64,000 bases of DNA from Betaproteobacteria bacterium (GCA_016791265.1 JAEUMY010000010.1:124001-188000); one strand, 5' to 3'; shown: positions 26,334 to 34,889, numbered from the stretch's first letter. Numbers and translations: made by a program. The notes: generated by a model from the sequence alone, not told the origin.

Positions 26334-26711
26334 CTAGCAGCCCGTGATCTCGGCCAGTATTGGTCGCGCCGGATCAATGCCTTGACTCAACACCTGCGCT
26401 GAAAAGCGCATGCGGATCGAGGCGCAACCTGTGAAGCGACCGTCGTGTGCTCTTTCGAAACTGGGGACACACGCCATCAACTCGCGCGGCGTCCGCACAC
26501 TCTCGAACCAGTGAACAGTGGCAAGACGAGTCCCGTGCCCCCTTTCAAAATAGGCGTGCAGCGTTGCGGCCTCGGGCGGCGGTGCGGACAGAAGCCGCCA
26601 CACGGCGGGTTTGACATCACACTGCGCCGCAATGGTGGCAGGGCCGGTTGTCGTGCAAGCTGACAGCACTGTCAGCCAACCAAAGAGCGTGAGCAGGATA
26701 GCGAGCTTCAT
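26334..26711 (-). CDS. Small putative lipoprotein
   Basis: 125 aa with a signal peptide ending in the lipobox LSAC (LTVLSACTTTGP). The remaining ~105 residues contain several Cys (QCDV, ACVP, GCAS, TGC) that could form disulfides. No family recognised. The start overlaps the Hsp70 stop (ATGA), so it is coupled to that gene. Confidence 0.72.
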   Translation of the reverse strand: MKLAILLTLFGWLTVLSACTTTGPATIAAQCDVKPAVWRLLSAPPPEAATLHAYFERGHGTRLATVHWFESVRTPRELMACVPSFERAHDGRFTGCASIRMRFSAQVLSQGIDPARPILAEITGC

Positions 26712-27970
26712 CCAAACCGCCGCGCCGCATACACCCCCAACCCACTCACCACCGACGCGAAGCGATCCCCGGTGACGCGCTCGGCAGCGGGCACGACGCC
26801 GGCCAGCGCATCGGTCAATGACCGCAAGCCGGTCGAGCCGCCGGTGAAGTAGAGCGCCCCCACTTCATCATTGCGAATATTCGCAAGGCGCAAGGTCTCC
26901 TTGGCGGCGTCAACGATCTTGGCGAGCTTGTCAGCCAGCGCGCGCGCCTGGCGCGGCTCGTCGAAATCGGCGTTGAGATCGGCCTCGATGTGCGCGAGAT
27001 CGATCTCGGCCTTCGTGGTGAGCGCGACATCGATCTTGGCCTGTTCCGCGCGCGCGGCGAACTCGTGGCCGAGCTTCCGCTCCAGCACGCGCATGAGCCG
27101 CTCGTGATGGCGAATATTCGCGTACATGTTCACCATCTGGCGAATCTCGATGATGCGGTTGGGTGCGTAGACGGTGTTGATGAGATGCCAGGTGGCGAGA
27201 TCGAAATACACCGCGCCGGGGACCACGGACTGCTGGCGGCCGGGTGAGCCGAAGCCGATCGCCGGCATGATCGCGGCGAGATTCACCTCGCGGTCGAAGT
27301 CGGTGCCGGCAACGTGGACGCCGTGGTTGGCGAGGATGTCGTCGGCGCGTTCCAGCTTGGCGTGCCGCGTCGGGCCGACCCGCACCAGCGAGAAATCCGA
27401 GGTGCCGCCGCCGATGTCGGCGACCATGACCAGCGTTTCCTTTTGGCAGGTGCGCTCGTAGTCCAGTGCGGCCGCGATGGGCTCGAACTGGAACGCGACT
27501 TCCTTGAAGCCTGCGATGCGCGCGGCTTCGGCCATGGTCGTCTGCGCGCGCGCATCGCGCACCGGCTCATCATCGACAAAGAACACCGGCCGGCCGAGAA
27601 TCGCGCGCTCGATGGCGTGGCCCGCATGTCTCTCGCTCACCTGCTTCAGCTGCTTCAGGTAAGCGATGACGACATCGATGTACTTGATGTTCACGCCCAG
27701 CCCGACTTCGGTGGCGCGGTCCATGAGGTCCGAGCCGAGAATGCTCTTGATGGAGCGCATGAGGCGACCGTCGTAGCCATCGACGTACGTCTGCACGGCC
27801 TCGCGGCCGAACGCGCGCGAGCCATCCTCCGCGCTGAAGAACACGGCGGTGGGAATGGAGGTGTAGCCCGGCTCCAATTCAACCAGCTTGATACCGCGCT
27901 CGGCCGGCAGCGCTACCGCGGAGTTGGAGGTGCCGAAGTCGATGGCGCAGTAGTCGTGGGGTTGGGACAT
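26708..27970 (-). CDS. yegD: YegD-type Hsp70 family ATPase
   Basis: 420 aa from ATG 27970 (MSQPHDYCAIDFGTSNSAVA). Actin-like ATPase fold with phosphate 1 (IDFGTSNS), phosphate 2 (VMVADIGGGTSDFSLVRVG) and adenosine (YFTGGSTGLRSL) motifs. It lacks the C-terminal substrate-binding domain of DnaK, as YegD proteins do, so it is not a typical chaperone. Two exact palindrome copies lie in it, both read A-N-I-R. A 50-bp relic of a relative is at 21539. Confidence 0.92.
   Translation of the reverse strand: MSQPHDYCAIDFGTSNSAVALPAERGIKLVELEPGYTSIPTAVFFSAEDGSRAFGREAVQTYVDGYDGRLMRSIKSILGSDLMDRATEVGLGVNIKYIDVVIAYLKQLKQVSERHAGHAIERAILGRPVFFVDDEPVRDARAQTTMAEAARIAGFKEVAFQFEPIAAALDYERTCQKETLVMVADIGGGTSDFSLVRVGPTRHAKLERADDILANHGVHVAGTDFDREVNLAAIMPAIGFGSPGRQQSVVPGAVYFDLATWHLINTVYAPNRIIEIRQMVNMYANIRHHERLMRVLERKLGHEFAARAEQAKIDVALTTKAEIDLAHIEADLNADFDEPRQARALADKLAKIVDAAKETLRLANIRNDEVGALYFTGGSTGLRSLTDALAGVVPAAERVTGDRFASVVSGLGVYAARRFG
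26873..26884. repeat. GCGAATATTCGC palindrome copy 10
   Basis: Exact copy in the Hsp70 gene (LANIRN), with flanks TTGCGAATATTCGCAA. Confidence 0.97.
27110..27121. repeat. GCGAATATTCGC palindrome copy 11
   Basis: Exact copy in the Hsp70 gene (YANIRH); the paralogous relic at 21579 has it decayed to GCGAATACTGTT. Confidence 0.97.
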
Positions 27971-28190
27971 GCGTTCTCCGGGTCGTGACAGGAAAAAAGG
28001 CAAATAGAGACCCTCCGTCCACGCCATTCTGGCGGGTCGGGAAGGGTGTTGCACAGCGCCTCGGCATGCTGCGGAACGAGGCGGGGCGCGGAGTATACGC
28101 GCGTGGCGTGCAATCTCACAAGTGGAATGCCATGATTGGACGCTCGTCGCCGGGGCGACGGGCAATCATTGCCACCGGGACATAGCTGCC

Positions 28191-28544
28191 ATGGATGACA
28201 CAGAACTACTTGCCCATCTCGCCGATCTTGAATTGCGTGCAATGCGCGCAGCCGGTGCCGACAACACCGTGATTGACGCCCTGCTGGCGGATGACTTCTT
28301 CGAGTTCGGTCGATCAGGCGTGCGTTGGGATAAAGCGGGCATTCTCGGCATGACGCGCACTTCGACCACGCACGCCGATGCGACAGAATTCGCGTTGACC
28401 CGGCTGGGCCCGGATCACGCGCTGCTCACCTACACGAGCACACCCCCGCACGGCACGCAGCACACGCTGCGGAGCTCCATCTGGTCATTGCGCGATGGCG
28501 CGCGGCGCCTGGTGTTTCACCAGGGCACGGCCGCAGCCGGATGA
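28191..28544 (+). CDS. DUF4440 / NTF2-like protein
   Basis: 117 aa. Short SnoaL/NTF2-like fold of the DUF4440 kind: ELLAHLADLELRAMRAAGAD, then LLADDFFEFGRSGVRWDKAG and a C-terminal RSSIWSLRDGARRLVFHQGT. Members bind small ligands or act as simple enzymes; role unknown. It is convergent with the next gene, separated by a short hairpin. Confidence 0.82.
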   Translation: MDDTELLAHLADLELRAMRAAGADNTVIDALLADDFFEFGRSGVRWDKAGILGMTRTSTTHADATEFALTRLGPDHALLTYTSTPPHGTQHTLRSSIWSLRDGARRLVFHQGTAAAG

Positions 28545-28554
28545 AGACCGACCT

Positions 28555-28573
28555 CCCCCTTTGCCAAAGGGGG
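28555..28573. terminator. Hairpin between convergent genes
   Basis: CCCCCTTTGCCAAAGGGGG is a perfect inverted repeat between the stop at 28544 and the convergent stop at 28580. It matches the half-element of the larger repeat at 61843, so it is a dispersed repeat used in terminator position. Confidence 0.65.
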
Positions 28574-28579
28574 GGCTGC

Positions 28580-29287
28580 CTACTTCGCGGGCTGCGCGAA
28601 CAACTCGTCTTTCAGCGGCACGTTGATCGCCAGCGTCTTGATATTGGCGCGCCACGTGCCATCAGGGCTGGACACCCAGAGCGGATGGCGGATGCCGCCG
28701 TGCTCGAAGTCCCACGGGCCGGACAGGGTGCCGGCATCGTTCTCATGCGCACCGAAGTTGTACGGCTCGCCGCGCGGGTCGAGCTTGAACCAGGCGATGC
28801 GCGCCCCTTTTTCCACGACCTCCAACCGCCCATCCTTGCCGAGGCGGAGCGTGATCGCCGGATCGCGTGCGGCGATGCGATGGATCGTGCGGTAGACGTG
28901 GCCCGCGTACCACTTGCGGTCATCGGCCAGCACGTCGTCGGGAATGGGCGCGATCTTGCCGTCTCGCATGCGCCGCCAATGCTTGTCGCCATCGATGACG
29001 CGCACCACGTCAAGGTTTGTCCCCCGGGTTTCGATGCGCACACGCGGCCGCTCGAAGTCGATGGTGATGACGGCGCGCACCACGGCGAGCTCGCCCGTCG
29101 CCCGATTCTGCTGAGAGTCGTTGACCGTGTTCTTCACGCCCGCCCAGGCGGCGCGGCCACCGAGTGCTGCGAGCATGCGCTCGGCTTCACCTTCGGCCGT
29201 GGGTACAGCGGGCACTGCCGGCGCCTGAGCAAAGACCGTGGCGCCCGCCAGCAGCCAACCAGCCAGCAACGCGCGCGCGGCGTTCAC
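28580..29287 (-). CDS. Exported protein of unknown function (LolA-like size)
   Basis: 235 aa with a signal peptide (LLAGWLLAGATVFAQAPA). The body (LAALGGRAAWAGVKNTVNDS, ITIDFERPRVRIETRG, KWYAGHVYRTIHRIAARDP) resembles periplasmic beta-sheet proteins with an outer-membrane-lipoprotein-sorting-like fold, but this is only a loose impression. Its start overlaps the S41 peptidase stop by ATGA. Confidence 0.65.
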   Translation of the reverse strand: MNAARALLAGWLLAGATVFAQAPAVPAVPTAEGEAERMLAALGGRAAWAGVKNTVNDSQQNRATGELAVVRAVITIDFERPRVRIETRGTNLDVVRVIDGDKHWRRMRDGKIAPIPDDVLADDRKWYAGHVYRTIHRIAARDPAITLRLGKDGRLEVVEKGARIAWFKLDPRGEPYNFGAHENDAGTLSGPWDFEHGGIRHPLWVSSPDGTWRANIKTLAINVPLKDELFAQPAK

Positions 29288-30396
29288 TTCTTGGCCTCAC
29301 CCGGCTTCGCTTCCTCTTCCAGCGTCTTCAGGCGCGCTTCCATCGCAGCCTTGCGTCGCGGGTTTTTCTCCGCCTCGATGAGCGGCTTCAGCGCCAGGCG
29401 CTGGGCGACGTTGAGTGCCTGCTCGGCGGTCGCCGGCACATCCGGCGTCACCCCCGTGCCTTCCCAGTTGGTCTGGGTGATGGGGCTTCGCGCGCGGCCG
29501 GTGGCAATGAAGGCGCCGAAGTTCTTCGACAGGCGAAACCGCCTGCCCGGATGCGCGCCGCCGCGCGTGGTTTCGCCAACGACGGTGGCCCGTTTCAGGT
29601 TCTTCAGGTTGTAAGTGAATTCCTCGGCAGCGGAAAACGTGCGCTTGGCAGTGAGGATATACACCGGCTTCTTGCCGCCGAAGCGCGCGCCGCTGACCGA
29701 GTCGGTCGTCCAGAAGTGCTCCACGCGCTCCTTGCCCTCTTCCCGCATGACGAGATCATTGAGATGCGTCCGGCTATCGAACAGGTAACTCGATATCAAT
29801 GCGACTGCGGCCGGGTCGCCACCGCCATTCTGGGTCAGATCGATGATGAGGGCATCAGCATGGGCCAGCAGATTCATGGCGGCAACGATGGTGTCGCCTC
29901 CCAGCCCGGCAGTAGCGAAGCCGCGCAGATCGAGGTATCCGATGTTGCCCGGCAGGCGCTCGATCTTCTCCACGCCGAAGTTGATGGAACGAAGGAAGGC
30001 ACGCTGCTCATCGACTTCCTGCGGGGTCGGCTCGCGGCGCGCGGGGGGCACGTTGACGTCGCGCTCGCTGAAGTTGACGCGCAAGTGCTTGTCGCCGGTC
30101 GGCCCCTGAATCTGCTCGGTGAGCGCGCGTGCGAACGGCAAAGCGCGATCAAACTGGTCGTATTCGCCTTTGGCCAGGCGGCCGCGCAGATCAGCCGCCA
30201 CCTGCTTCCCCTTGTCGGCGTATACATAGGCCGCCTCCATTTCCTTGGCCAGTGTCTCGACCACTTCCTTGCGAATATTCGCGTCAACGGGGCCGTCAGG
30301 CGGCGGCAGGTCGGCGGGCGGCGTCTGGGCCATGACGACAGAGGCGGACAGAACAGCCAGCGCGAAGAACGTGGCGCGAAAGATGCAAGTGAACAT
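29284..30396 (-). CDS. S41 family (tail-specific/IRBP-like) peptidase
   Basis: About 370 aa exported protein, signal peptide ending VVMAQTP. The ATG at 30396 is preferred (GGA about 6 bases upstream); another ATG is at 30402. The S41 catalytic region is seen in IIDLTQNGGGDPAAVALISSY, then the nucleophile region TAKRTFSAAEEFTYNLKNL with Ser, and VVGETTRGGAHPG. It lacks an obvious PDZ domain, like IRBP-type members. An exact palindrome (DANIRK) lies just after the signal peptide. Confidence 0.88.
   Translation of the reverse strand: MFTCIFRATFFALAVLSASVVMAQTPPADLPPPDGPVDANIRKEVVETLAKEMEAAYVYADKGKQVAADLRGRLAKGEYDQFDRALPFARALTEQIQGPTGDKHLRVNFSERDVNVPPARREPTPQEVDEQRAFLRSINFGVEKIERLPGNIGYLDLRGFATAGLGGDTIVAAMNLLAHADALIIDLTQNGGGDPAAVALISSYLFDSRTHLNDLVMREEGKERVEHFWTTDSVSGARFGGKKPVYILTAKRTFSAAEEFTYNLKNLKRATVVGETTRGGAHPGRRFRLSKNFGAFIATGRARSPITQTNWEGTGVTPDVPATAEQALNVAQRLALKPLIEAEKNPRRKAAMEARLKTLEEEAKPGEAKK
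30271..30282. repeat. GCGAATATTCGC palindrome copy 12
   Basis: Exact copy in the S41 peptidase gene, A-N-I-R frame near the mature N-terminus. Confidence 0.97.
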
Positions 30397-30527
30397 GGAC
30401 ATTCCTTTATGCTTGCGGGCGGTGACGATGCGCTGCACTGTAGGGCAGCACGCAAGCGCGCACTGTAGCAATGCCTGACGATTTTGCCGAAGTGCGACTT
30501 GCCGGGCGCTTTCGCCGGAAGTATTTT

Positions 30528-30539
30528 GCGAATATTCGC
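30528..30539. repeat. GCGAATATTCGC palindrome copy 13
   Basis: Exact copy in the divergent promoter gap between the S41 peptidase and the zinc-ribbon membrane protein. Confidence 0.97.
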
Positions 30540-30571
30540 CAGATGTGGCCGGCTTGCGGCGGACTCATTCA

Positions 30572-31372
30572 ATGCGTGTCATGACTGCCCTTCCTTCACC
30601 CACCTACGCCCGCTGCCCCAAGTGCGACCACGCACCGCTGCCGCACGATCAGAGCTTCCCGGCCGCTTGCCCGGACTGCGGGCTCATCCTCGCGAAATTC
30701 TCCGCGGCACCGACCGCCGCCGATCTGCGCGCGCAGAACGCAGCAGAAGATGAGGCGGAGAAGGCCCACGGCTGGCGCGCCCGCGCGATGGCCGCCCTCA
30801 CCCACGTACCCGACCGGGTCGACCCGATCACCTTCTGGACGCGCGTCGGGGTGCTCGTGCTGTTCACGCTCTGGAGCATCAGCCTCATCGGCGCGAATAT
30901 TCGCACTGGCGAAATCTTCAACACCTTCCTGCACAAGCCGCTGCTGGTCTTCCATGAAGCGGGCCATGTCATCTTCATGCTCTTCGGCGAATTCATCTCC
31001 GTCGCCGGCGGGACGCTCGGCCAGCTCATCCTGCCGGTGGTGCTGATGGTGGCACTGCTGAAGAAGGGTGACGCATTTGGTGGCGCCATCGGCTTCTGGC
31101 TGCTGGGCGTGTCGGTGCTGGATGTGGCACCGTACGTGTATGACGCGAAAGAGCCCTATCTCGTCCTGCTCGGCGGCCACACGGGCGAAGAAGGCGGGCA
31201 TGACTGGATCTATCTGCTGTCCCACATCGGCCTTCGCGAATATTCGCAGTCGCTTGGCTGGTGGATTCACAAGCTGGGTGCACTGATGGTACTGGCCGCG
31301 CTCGGCTGGGGCGGCTGGCTGCTCCTGCAACAGAAATCCCGACTCGGCGAGACCCCGGAGGACCGCCCATGA
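30572..31372 (+). CDS. Zinc-ribbon membrane protein with HEXXH motif
   Basis: 266 aa (a second ATG at 30581 is possible). N-terminal zinc ribbon C-x2-C...C-x2-C (ARCPKCDHAP, AACPDCGLIL), then about five membrane helices. The first helix region ends in LLVFHEAGHVIFMLFGEF, a HEXXH metalloprotease motif in the position typical of M50-like proteins; a possible third ligand is the Asp in GVSVLDVAPYVYD. Two exact palindrome copies (GANIRT, REYSQ). It starts a three-gene operon with overlapping starts (ATGA). Confidence 0.8.
   Translation: MRVMTALPSPTYARCPKCDHAPLPHDQSFPAACPDCGLILAKFSAAPTAADLRAQNAAEDEAEKAHGWRARAMAALTHVPDRVDPITFWTRVGVLVLFTLWSISLIGANIRTGEIFNTFLHKPLLVFHEAGHVIFMLFGEFISVAGGTLGQLILPVVLMVALLKKGDAFGGAIGFWLLGVSVLDVAPYVYDAKEPYLVLLGGHTGEEGGHDWIYLLSHIGLREYSQSLGWWIHKLGALMVLAALGWGGWLLLQQKSRLGETPEDRP
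30893..30904. repeat. GCGAATATTCGC palindrome copy 14
   Basis: Exact copy in the HEXXH membrane-protein gene, A-N-I-R frame at the end of a membrane helix. Confidence 0.97.
31236..31247. repeat. GCGAATATTCGC palindrome copy 15
   Basis: Exact copy in the same gene as copy 14 but in the E-Y-S frame. Confidence 0.97.
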
Positions 31373-31881
31373 TCACCGCACGACGATTGACCCGCGACGA
31401 TTTCGCGCTGATGCCTGGCCTCGTGGCGCTGCTGCAGGATTCCGTGGATCACGGTGCGTCCGTGGGCTACCTCGCGCCGCTGGACAATGGCCCGGGCTGG
31501 GACTACTGGCTGGGGGTCATGGACAAGCTGGAATCCGGCCTGCTCTGCTGGGTGGCGCTTGAGGGACAGACCATCGTGGGCACCGTGCAGCTAGACCCGT
31601 GCACCAAGCAGAACGGGCGACATCGCGGTGAGGTGTGCAAACTGCTCACCCTGTCATCCCACCGCCGCCGCGGCGTGGGCGCGCTGCTCATGCAGCAGGT
31701 GGAGGCAGAGGCCCGGCTGCGCGGCATGAAGCTGCTCTTCCTCGACACCGAGGCACAATCGCCAGCGGAGAAGTTCTACCAGTCACAGGGCTGGGCCCGC
31801 TCGGCGGAAATTCCCTGGTACGCCCTCACTGCGCAGGGGCAACTCTGCGCAACCGTCTTCTACTACAAACAACTGCCATGA
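31369..31881 (+). CDS. GNAT family N-acetyltransferase
   Basis: 170 aa. The acetyl-CoA-binding motif A is seen as VCKLLTLSSHRRRGVGALLMQ (R-x2-G-x-G/A), and the C-terminal KFYQSQGWARSAEIPWYAL is typical. Overlaps both neighbours by ATGA, so it is coupled with the HEXXH protein and the PH-domain protein. Substrate unknown. Confidence 0.92.
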   Translation: MITARRLTRDDFALMPGLVALLQDSVDHGASVGYLAPLDNGPGWDYWLGVMDKLESGLLCWVALEGQTIVGTVQLDPCTKQNGRHRGEVCKLLTLSSHRRRGVGALLMQQVEAEARLRGMKLLFLDTEAQSPAEKFYQSQGWARSAEIPWYALTAQGQLCATVFYYKQLP

Positions 31882-32459
31882 CCACACCCCAGACACCCGC
31901 AATCGTCCCCGAGATCGTCTTCACCGGCACGCCACGCCGCGCGGCCTTCAATCCGCTCATTCGCCCGTATCTGCTGATCACCATCGGCTTCACGCTCTTC
32001 GTCACCATCATCGGCATTCCGCTCGCCATCATCTGGTTTCTCGGTGCGGGACAGTGGTGGACGCGGCATTACTTCGATCGACTCGACTGCACGCTCGACG
32101 ACAAGGTGCTGCGCTTTCGCAAGGGCATCCTGTTCCAGGTCGAGAAGACGATTCCGCTGGAGAACATTCAGGACGTGGCCTTCATCGAGGGGCCGCTCCT
32201 GCGCCACTTCAATCTGTCCACGCTGAAATTTGAAACTGCGGGCAGCTCGCACGGCGAAGCCGCGAACATGATGCTCACCGGCATCATCGATGCGCACGAC
32301 TTTCGCAACGAGATCATGGCGCGACGCGATGCGCTGAAGAGTCGCAGTGCGGCCGGCAATGTGAACGCCACCGACGCGCAGCTCGCCGTGCTGCAGGACA
32401 TCAGCGCCAAGCTGGATCAACTGCTGGCGCTGGCCCGCGAGAAGCCGCCCAAGCCCTGA
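31878..32459 (+). CDS. Bacterial PH domain (bPH2/YdbT-like) membrane protein
   Basis: 193 aa. Two adjacent membrane helices (YLLITIGFTLFVTIIGIPLA and IIWFLGAGQ) are followed by the bPH2 segment TLDDKVLRFRKGILFQVEKT, IPLENIQDVAFIEGPL and a Gly/Ala-rich region. The C-terminus is a short coiled coil. Last gene of the operon. Confidence 0.85.
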   Translation: MTTPQTPAIVPEIVFTGTPRRAAFNPLIRPYLLITIGFTLFVTIIGIPLAIIWFLGAGQWWTRHYFDRLDCTLDDKVLRFRKGILFQVEKTIPLENIQDVAFIEGPLLRHFNLSTLKFETAGSSHGEAANMMLTGIIDAHDFRNEIMARRDALKSRSAAGNVNATDAQLAVLQDISAKLDQLLALAREKPPKP

Positions 32460-32789
32460 TCAGTCAGCCGCCGCGCTCACGGACTCGATGAGCGCATCAT
32501 CCGCCTGGCACACCGCGTCGACGGGATCGAGCCAGATCAGCAGCGGGTCGGCTGCCAGCGCCACCTCGATGAGCGAGGCGTAACAACCTTCCATGACCCA
32601 GCGCTCGTGCTGCGAACAGAACGTGCGCACCATCGCCGCCGCCTCGGCCGGATCACGCGCGACAGCGTCCTGTCCGGGCACCCAGGCAACGGTGTCGAGA
32701 TCGAGCGTCGCAAGCTTCAGCTCACGCGAAAGCCGCGCGGCCAGCGTGGATTTGCCGGAGCCGGAATTGCCGAGGATGGCAATGCGCAT
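32460..32789 (-). pseudogene. Truncated P-loop kinase-like (topology modulator) gene
   Basis: From ATG 32789 the protein has a Walker A (ILGNSGSGKSTLAARL), LDLDTVAWVPG and HERWVMEGCYASLIEVAL, matching the shikimate-kinase-like/FlaR family of about 170 aa. It stops after about 109 aa, directly against the convergent PH-domain gene stop at 32459. The C-terminal third, including the lid region, is missing, so it is probably a 3'-deleted gene. Confidence 0.68.
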
Positions 32790-32800
32790 GCGGGCTCCCG

Positions 32801-33541
32801 TCATTTGGCCGGGCACTGCTCCAGCATGATGCGGGTGAGCGTGATGATCTCGATGATCATCTCGGCTTCGGCTTGCGGATAGCGCCTGCGAATATTCGCA
32901 TCGCTCTGCTCGGCGTATTCATTCAGCGGCGCCAGCACATCTCGGCACTGGCGGAAGTCGCCGATGCGGAAGTGCGTCGCGGCCAGATCGTTGCGCAGCT
33001 TCGCCTCGGTCCACGGGTCCAGCGTCTTCTGGCAATCGCGCAAGAGCGGCCGCAGGCGATCGCGCGCGGCGATGAAGGCTTTGTTCTCGATCTGCACCTT
33101 GGCCCGATCCTGCTCCTTCTGGATCGAGGCTGGCTGGCAGGCGTTGCTCACGCGAAAATATTGAGCGGCAAATTGCGCATCCGGCCCGCAGAACTCGCGG
33201 CAGACATTGTTCTTGCTAGTCTCGTCCAGCTTGAAGCCTGAGCCCACGCGCGTGAAGCGCAGCTCGCACGGCTTGCCGCCGGAGAGGGTTGGTAGCTTCG
33301 CGACACGACCGGTGAGATCGCCTTTCATGAGACAGGCCTGGGCCTCGCCGCCGGCCGTGACCAGGCGGAATTGCTGCGCATTGCCGGTGCCCGTGATCTC
33401 CACCGTGCCCCAGCCGCGCTCGGTGGCGTAGCTGCCGGACGGAATGGCCGGGCCCTTCGCCTTCGCCTGCGCAAACGCAAGCCCGGCGGGGACGAACAGC
33501 ATCAACAGGGCCACCCGGGCCATCGTCTTACAATACGGCAT
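32801..33541 (-). CDS. Exported Cys-rich protein, unknown function
   Basis: 246 aa from ATG 33541, supported by GGAGGA seven bases upstream. Signal peptide MARVALLMLFVPAGLAFAQA. Cys pairs (KNNVCREFCGPDAQ, SNACQP, LLRDCQK, RQCRDV, EQCPAK) suggest disulfides; the C-terminal half is helical and repeat-like (TEAKLRNDLAATHFRIGDFR). Exact palindrome at 32888 (DANIRR). Confidence 0.68.
   Translation of the reverse strand: MPYCKTMARVALLMLFVPAGLAFAQAKAKGPAIPSGSYATERGWGTVEITGTGNAQQFRLVTAGGEAQACLMKGDLTGRVAKLPTLSGGKPCELRFTRVGSGFKLDETSKNNVCREFCGPDAQFAAQYFRVSNACQPASIQKEQDRAKVQIENKAFIAARDRLRPLLRDCQKTLDPWTEAKLRNDLAATHFRIGDFRQCRDVLAPLNEYAEQSDANIRRRYPQAEAEMIIEIITLTRIMLEQCPAK
32888..32899. repeat. GCGAATATTCGC palindrome copy 16
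   Basis: Exact copy in the Cys-rich exported protein gene, A-N-I-R frame. Confidence 0.97.
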
Positions 33542-33560
33542 CAAACTTTCCTCCATTCAC

Positions 33561-34073
33561 ATGAACGCTCCCGGCAACTCCGCACCGTTGGCAACGCGCA
33601 TCATCGTCACCGGCGGCACCTTTGACAAGCACTACGATGCCATCAAGGGCGAACTCACGTTCAAGAACTCGCACCTGCCGCAGATCCTGGAACAGGCGCG
33701 CATCACCATTCCGGTCGAGATCGTCATCAACCAGCTGATCGATAGCCTGCACATGACCGATGAACATCGGCAGAACGTGCTCGCCGCCTGCCGTCACGCG
33801 CCGGAAGAACACATCGTGGTCATCCACGGCACCGACACCATGGCGGAGACGGCGCGTGTGGTGGGGGCCGCCGGGTTGGCGAAAACCGTCGTGTTCACCG
33901 GCGCCATGATTCCCTACTCGGTCGCCGGTTCTGATGCGTTGTTCAATCTGGGCTTCGCCATGGCTCAGGCGCAGGCCCAGCCTCCCGGGACCTACGTCGC
34001 CATGAACGCGCGAATATTCGCGTGGGATGCGGTAAAAAAGAACAAGGGCGACGGGGTGTTTGAGGCGGTCTGA
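33561..34073 (+). CDS. Asparaginase-like (N-terminal domain) protein
   Basis: 170 aa. It contains the asparaginase motifs IIVTGGTFDKHYD (first catalytic Thr) and VVIHGTDTMAETARVV (second Thr-Asp), but lacks the C-terminal domain of full-length L-asparaginases (about 330 aa). Short single-domain relatives exist in proteobacteria. Function may be amidohydrolysis or ligand binding. Palindrome copy at 34010 encodes NARIFAW. Confidence 0.87.
   Translation: MNAPGNSAPLATRIIVTGGTFDKHYDAIKGELTFKNSHLPQILEQARITIPVEIVINQLIDSLHMTDEHRQNVLAACRHAPEEHIVVIHGTDTMAETARVVGAAGLAKTVVFTGAMIPYSVAGSDALFNLGFAMAQAQAQPPGTYVAMNARIFAWDAVKKNKGDGVFEAV
34010..34021. repeat. GCGAATATTCGC palindrome copy 17
   Basis: Exact copy in the asparaginase-like gene, R-I-F-A frame. 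Confidence 0.97.
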
Positions 34074-34088
34074 CCCAACCTGCGCGAA

Positions 34089-34835
34089 TCAGGTTCTGAA
34101 GAACGTGTAAAAAATATAGAACGCCAGCCAGATGGCGGCCGTGACTGATGCGTGCGCCAGCGCGCCCGCAAGGAATCCCTTGAACCACAGCCACCACCGA
34201 TTGCCCGAATGGAACTGGGCGCAGGCAATGCCGAAGTAGATGAAAAAGGCCAGCATGGACAGGCCCACGGTCAGGGCGTAGTTCCACTGGGTGAAGTACC
34301 AGAGCGGCGCAACGACCAGCGTGGAGAAGACGGAGCGGAATCCGGTCGCGTAGCTCGCCAGCACCAGATGCTCGGCAAAGTGCAGCTTCTCCGAGCGGAA
34401 TAAGAGCATGGAAAACAGGCTCAGCATCGGCAGCTGTGCCAGAACGATCAGATTGATGTTCCGCTGAAGAAAGGCACCCACGGGATTCCCCGCCGAGTAG
34501 GGCGTGAAGTCCACAAGCTTGGTGAAGGCCATCACCAGTGACGTCACACCGACCACCACCAGCGCGAATGTGAACGGGTTGAAGTATTTGCGCCGCTTGC
34601 CCTCGACATAGTCCCGCGCCACCCGCCCCGGCTTGTACGTCAGGTCGCGCACCAGCGAAAACACACTGTGGTCGGCGTGGGTGAACACATGCACGAGCGC
34701 GTGAGTGATGTCGTGCAGGGTCAGCCGCTTCGTATCCGCCTTCTGGCCACAGACGCTGCAGTAATGCTGCGTGGGAAGGAGCGGAGTTTCGCAGTTGAGA
34801 CAGTGGCGGGTTTGATCGACGGCGGCGGCTTCCAT
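34089..34835 (-). CDS. DUF3667 zinc-ribbon membrane protein
   Basis: 248 aa from ATG 34835. An N-terminal zinc ribbon (RHCLNCETPLLPTQHYCSVC) leads into DUF3667-type sequence (DITHALVHVFTHADHSVF, LVRDLTYKPGRVARDYVEG) and four to five membrane helices. Function unknown. An exact palindrome begins three bases upstream of the ATG, so it overlaps the ribosome-binding region; no strong Shine-Dalgarno is seen there. Confidence 0.85.
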   Translation of the reverse strand: MEAAAVDQTRHCLNCETPLLPTQHYCSVCGQKADTKRLTLHDITHALVHVFTHADHSVFSLVRDLTYKPGRVARDYVEGKRRKYFNPFTFALVVVGVTSLVMAFTKLVDFTPYSAGNPVGAFLQRNINLIVLAQLPMLSLFSMLLFRSEKLHFAEHLVLASYATGFRSVFSTLVVAPLWYFTQWNYALTVGLSMLAFFIYFGIACAQFHSGNRWWLWFKGFLAGALAHASVTAAIWLAFYIFYTFFRT

Positions 34836-34837
34836 TT

Positions 34838-34849
34838 GCGAATATTCGC
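34838..34849. repeat. GCGAATATTCGC palindrome copy 18
   Basis: Exact copy in the divergent gap, directly before the DUF3667 start codon and 41 bp before the hydrolase start. Confidence 0.97.
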
Positions 34850-34889
34850 ATATGCTTGACGCTTCACACCACCCATCGGGAGACGTTGG

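Noticed and set aside
30484..30753. Open frame starting upstream of the zinc-ribbon gene
   Set aside because: It is out of frame with the zinc-ribbon coding sequence that clearly carries the Cys pairs, so it is a shadow.
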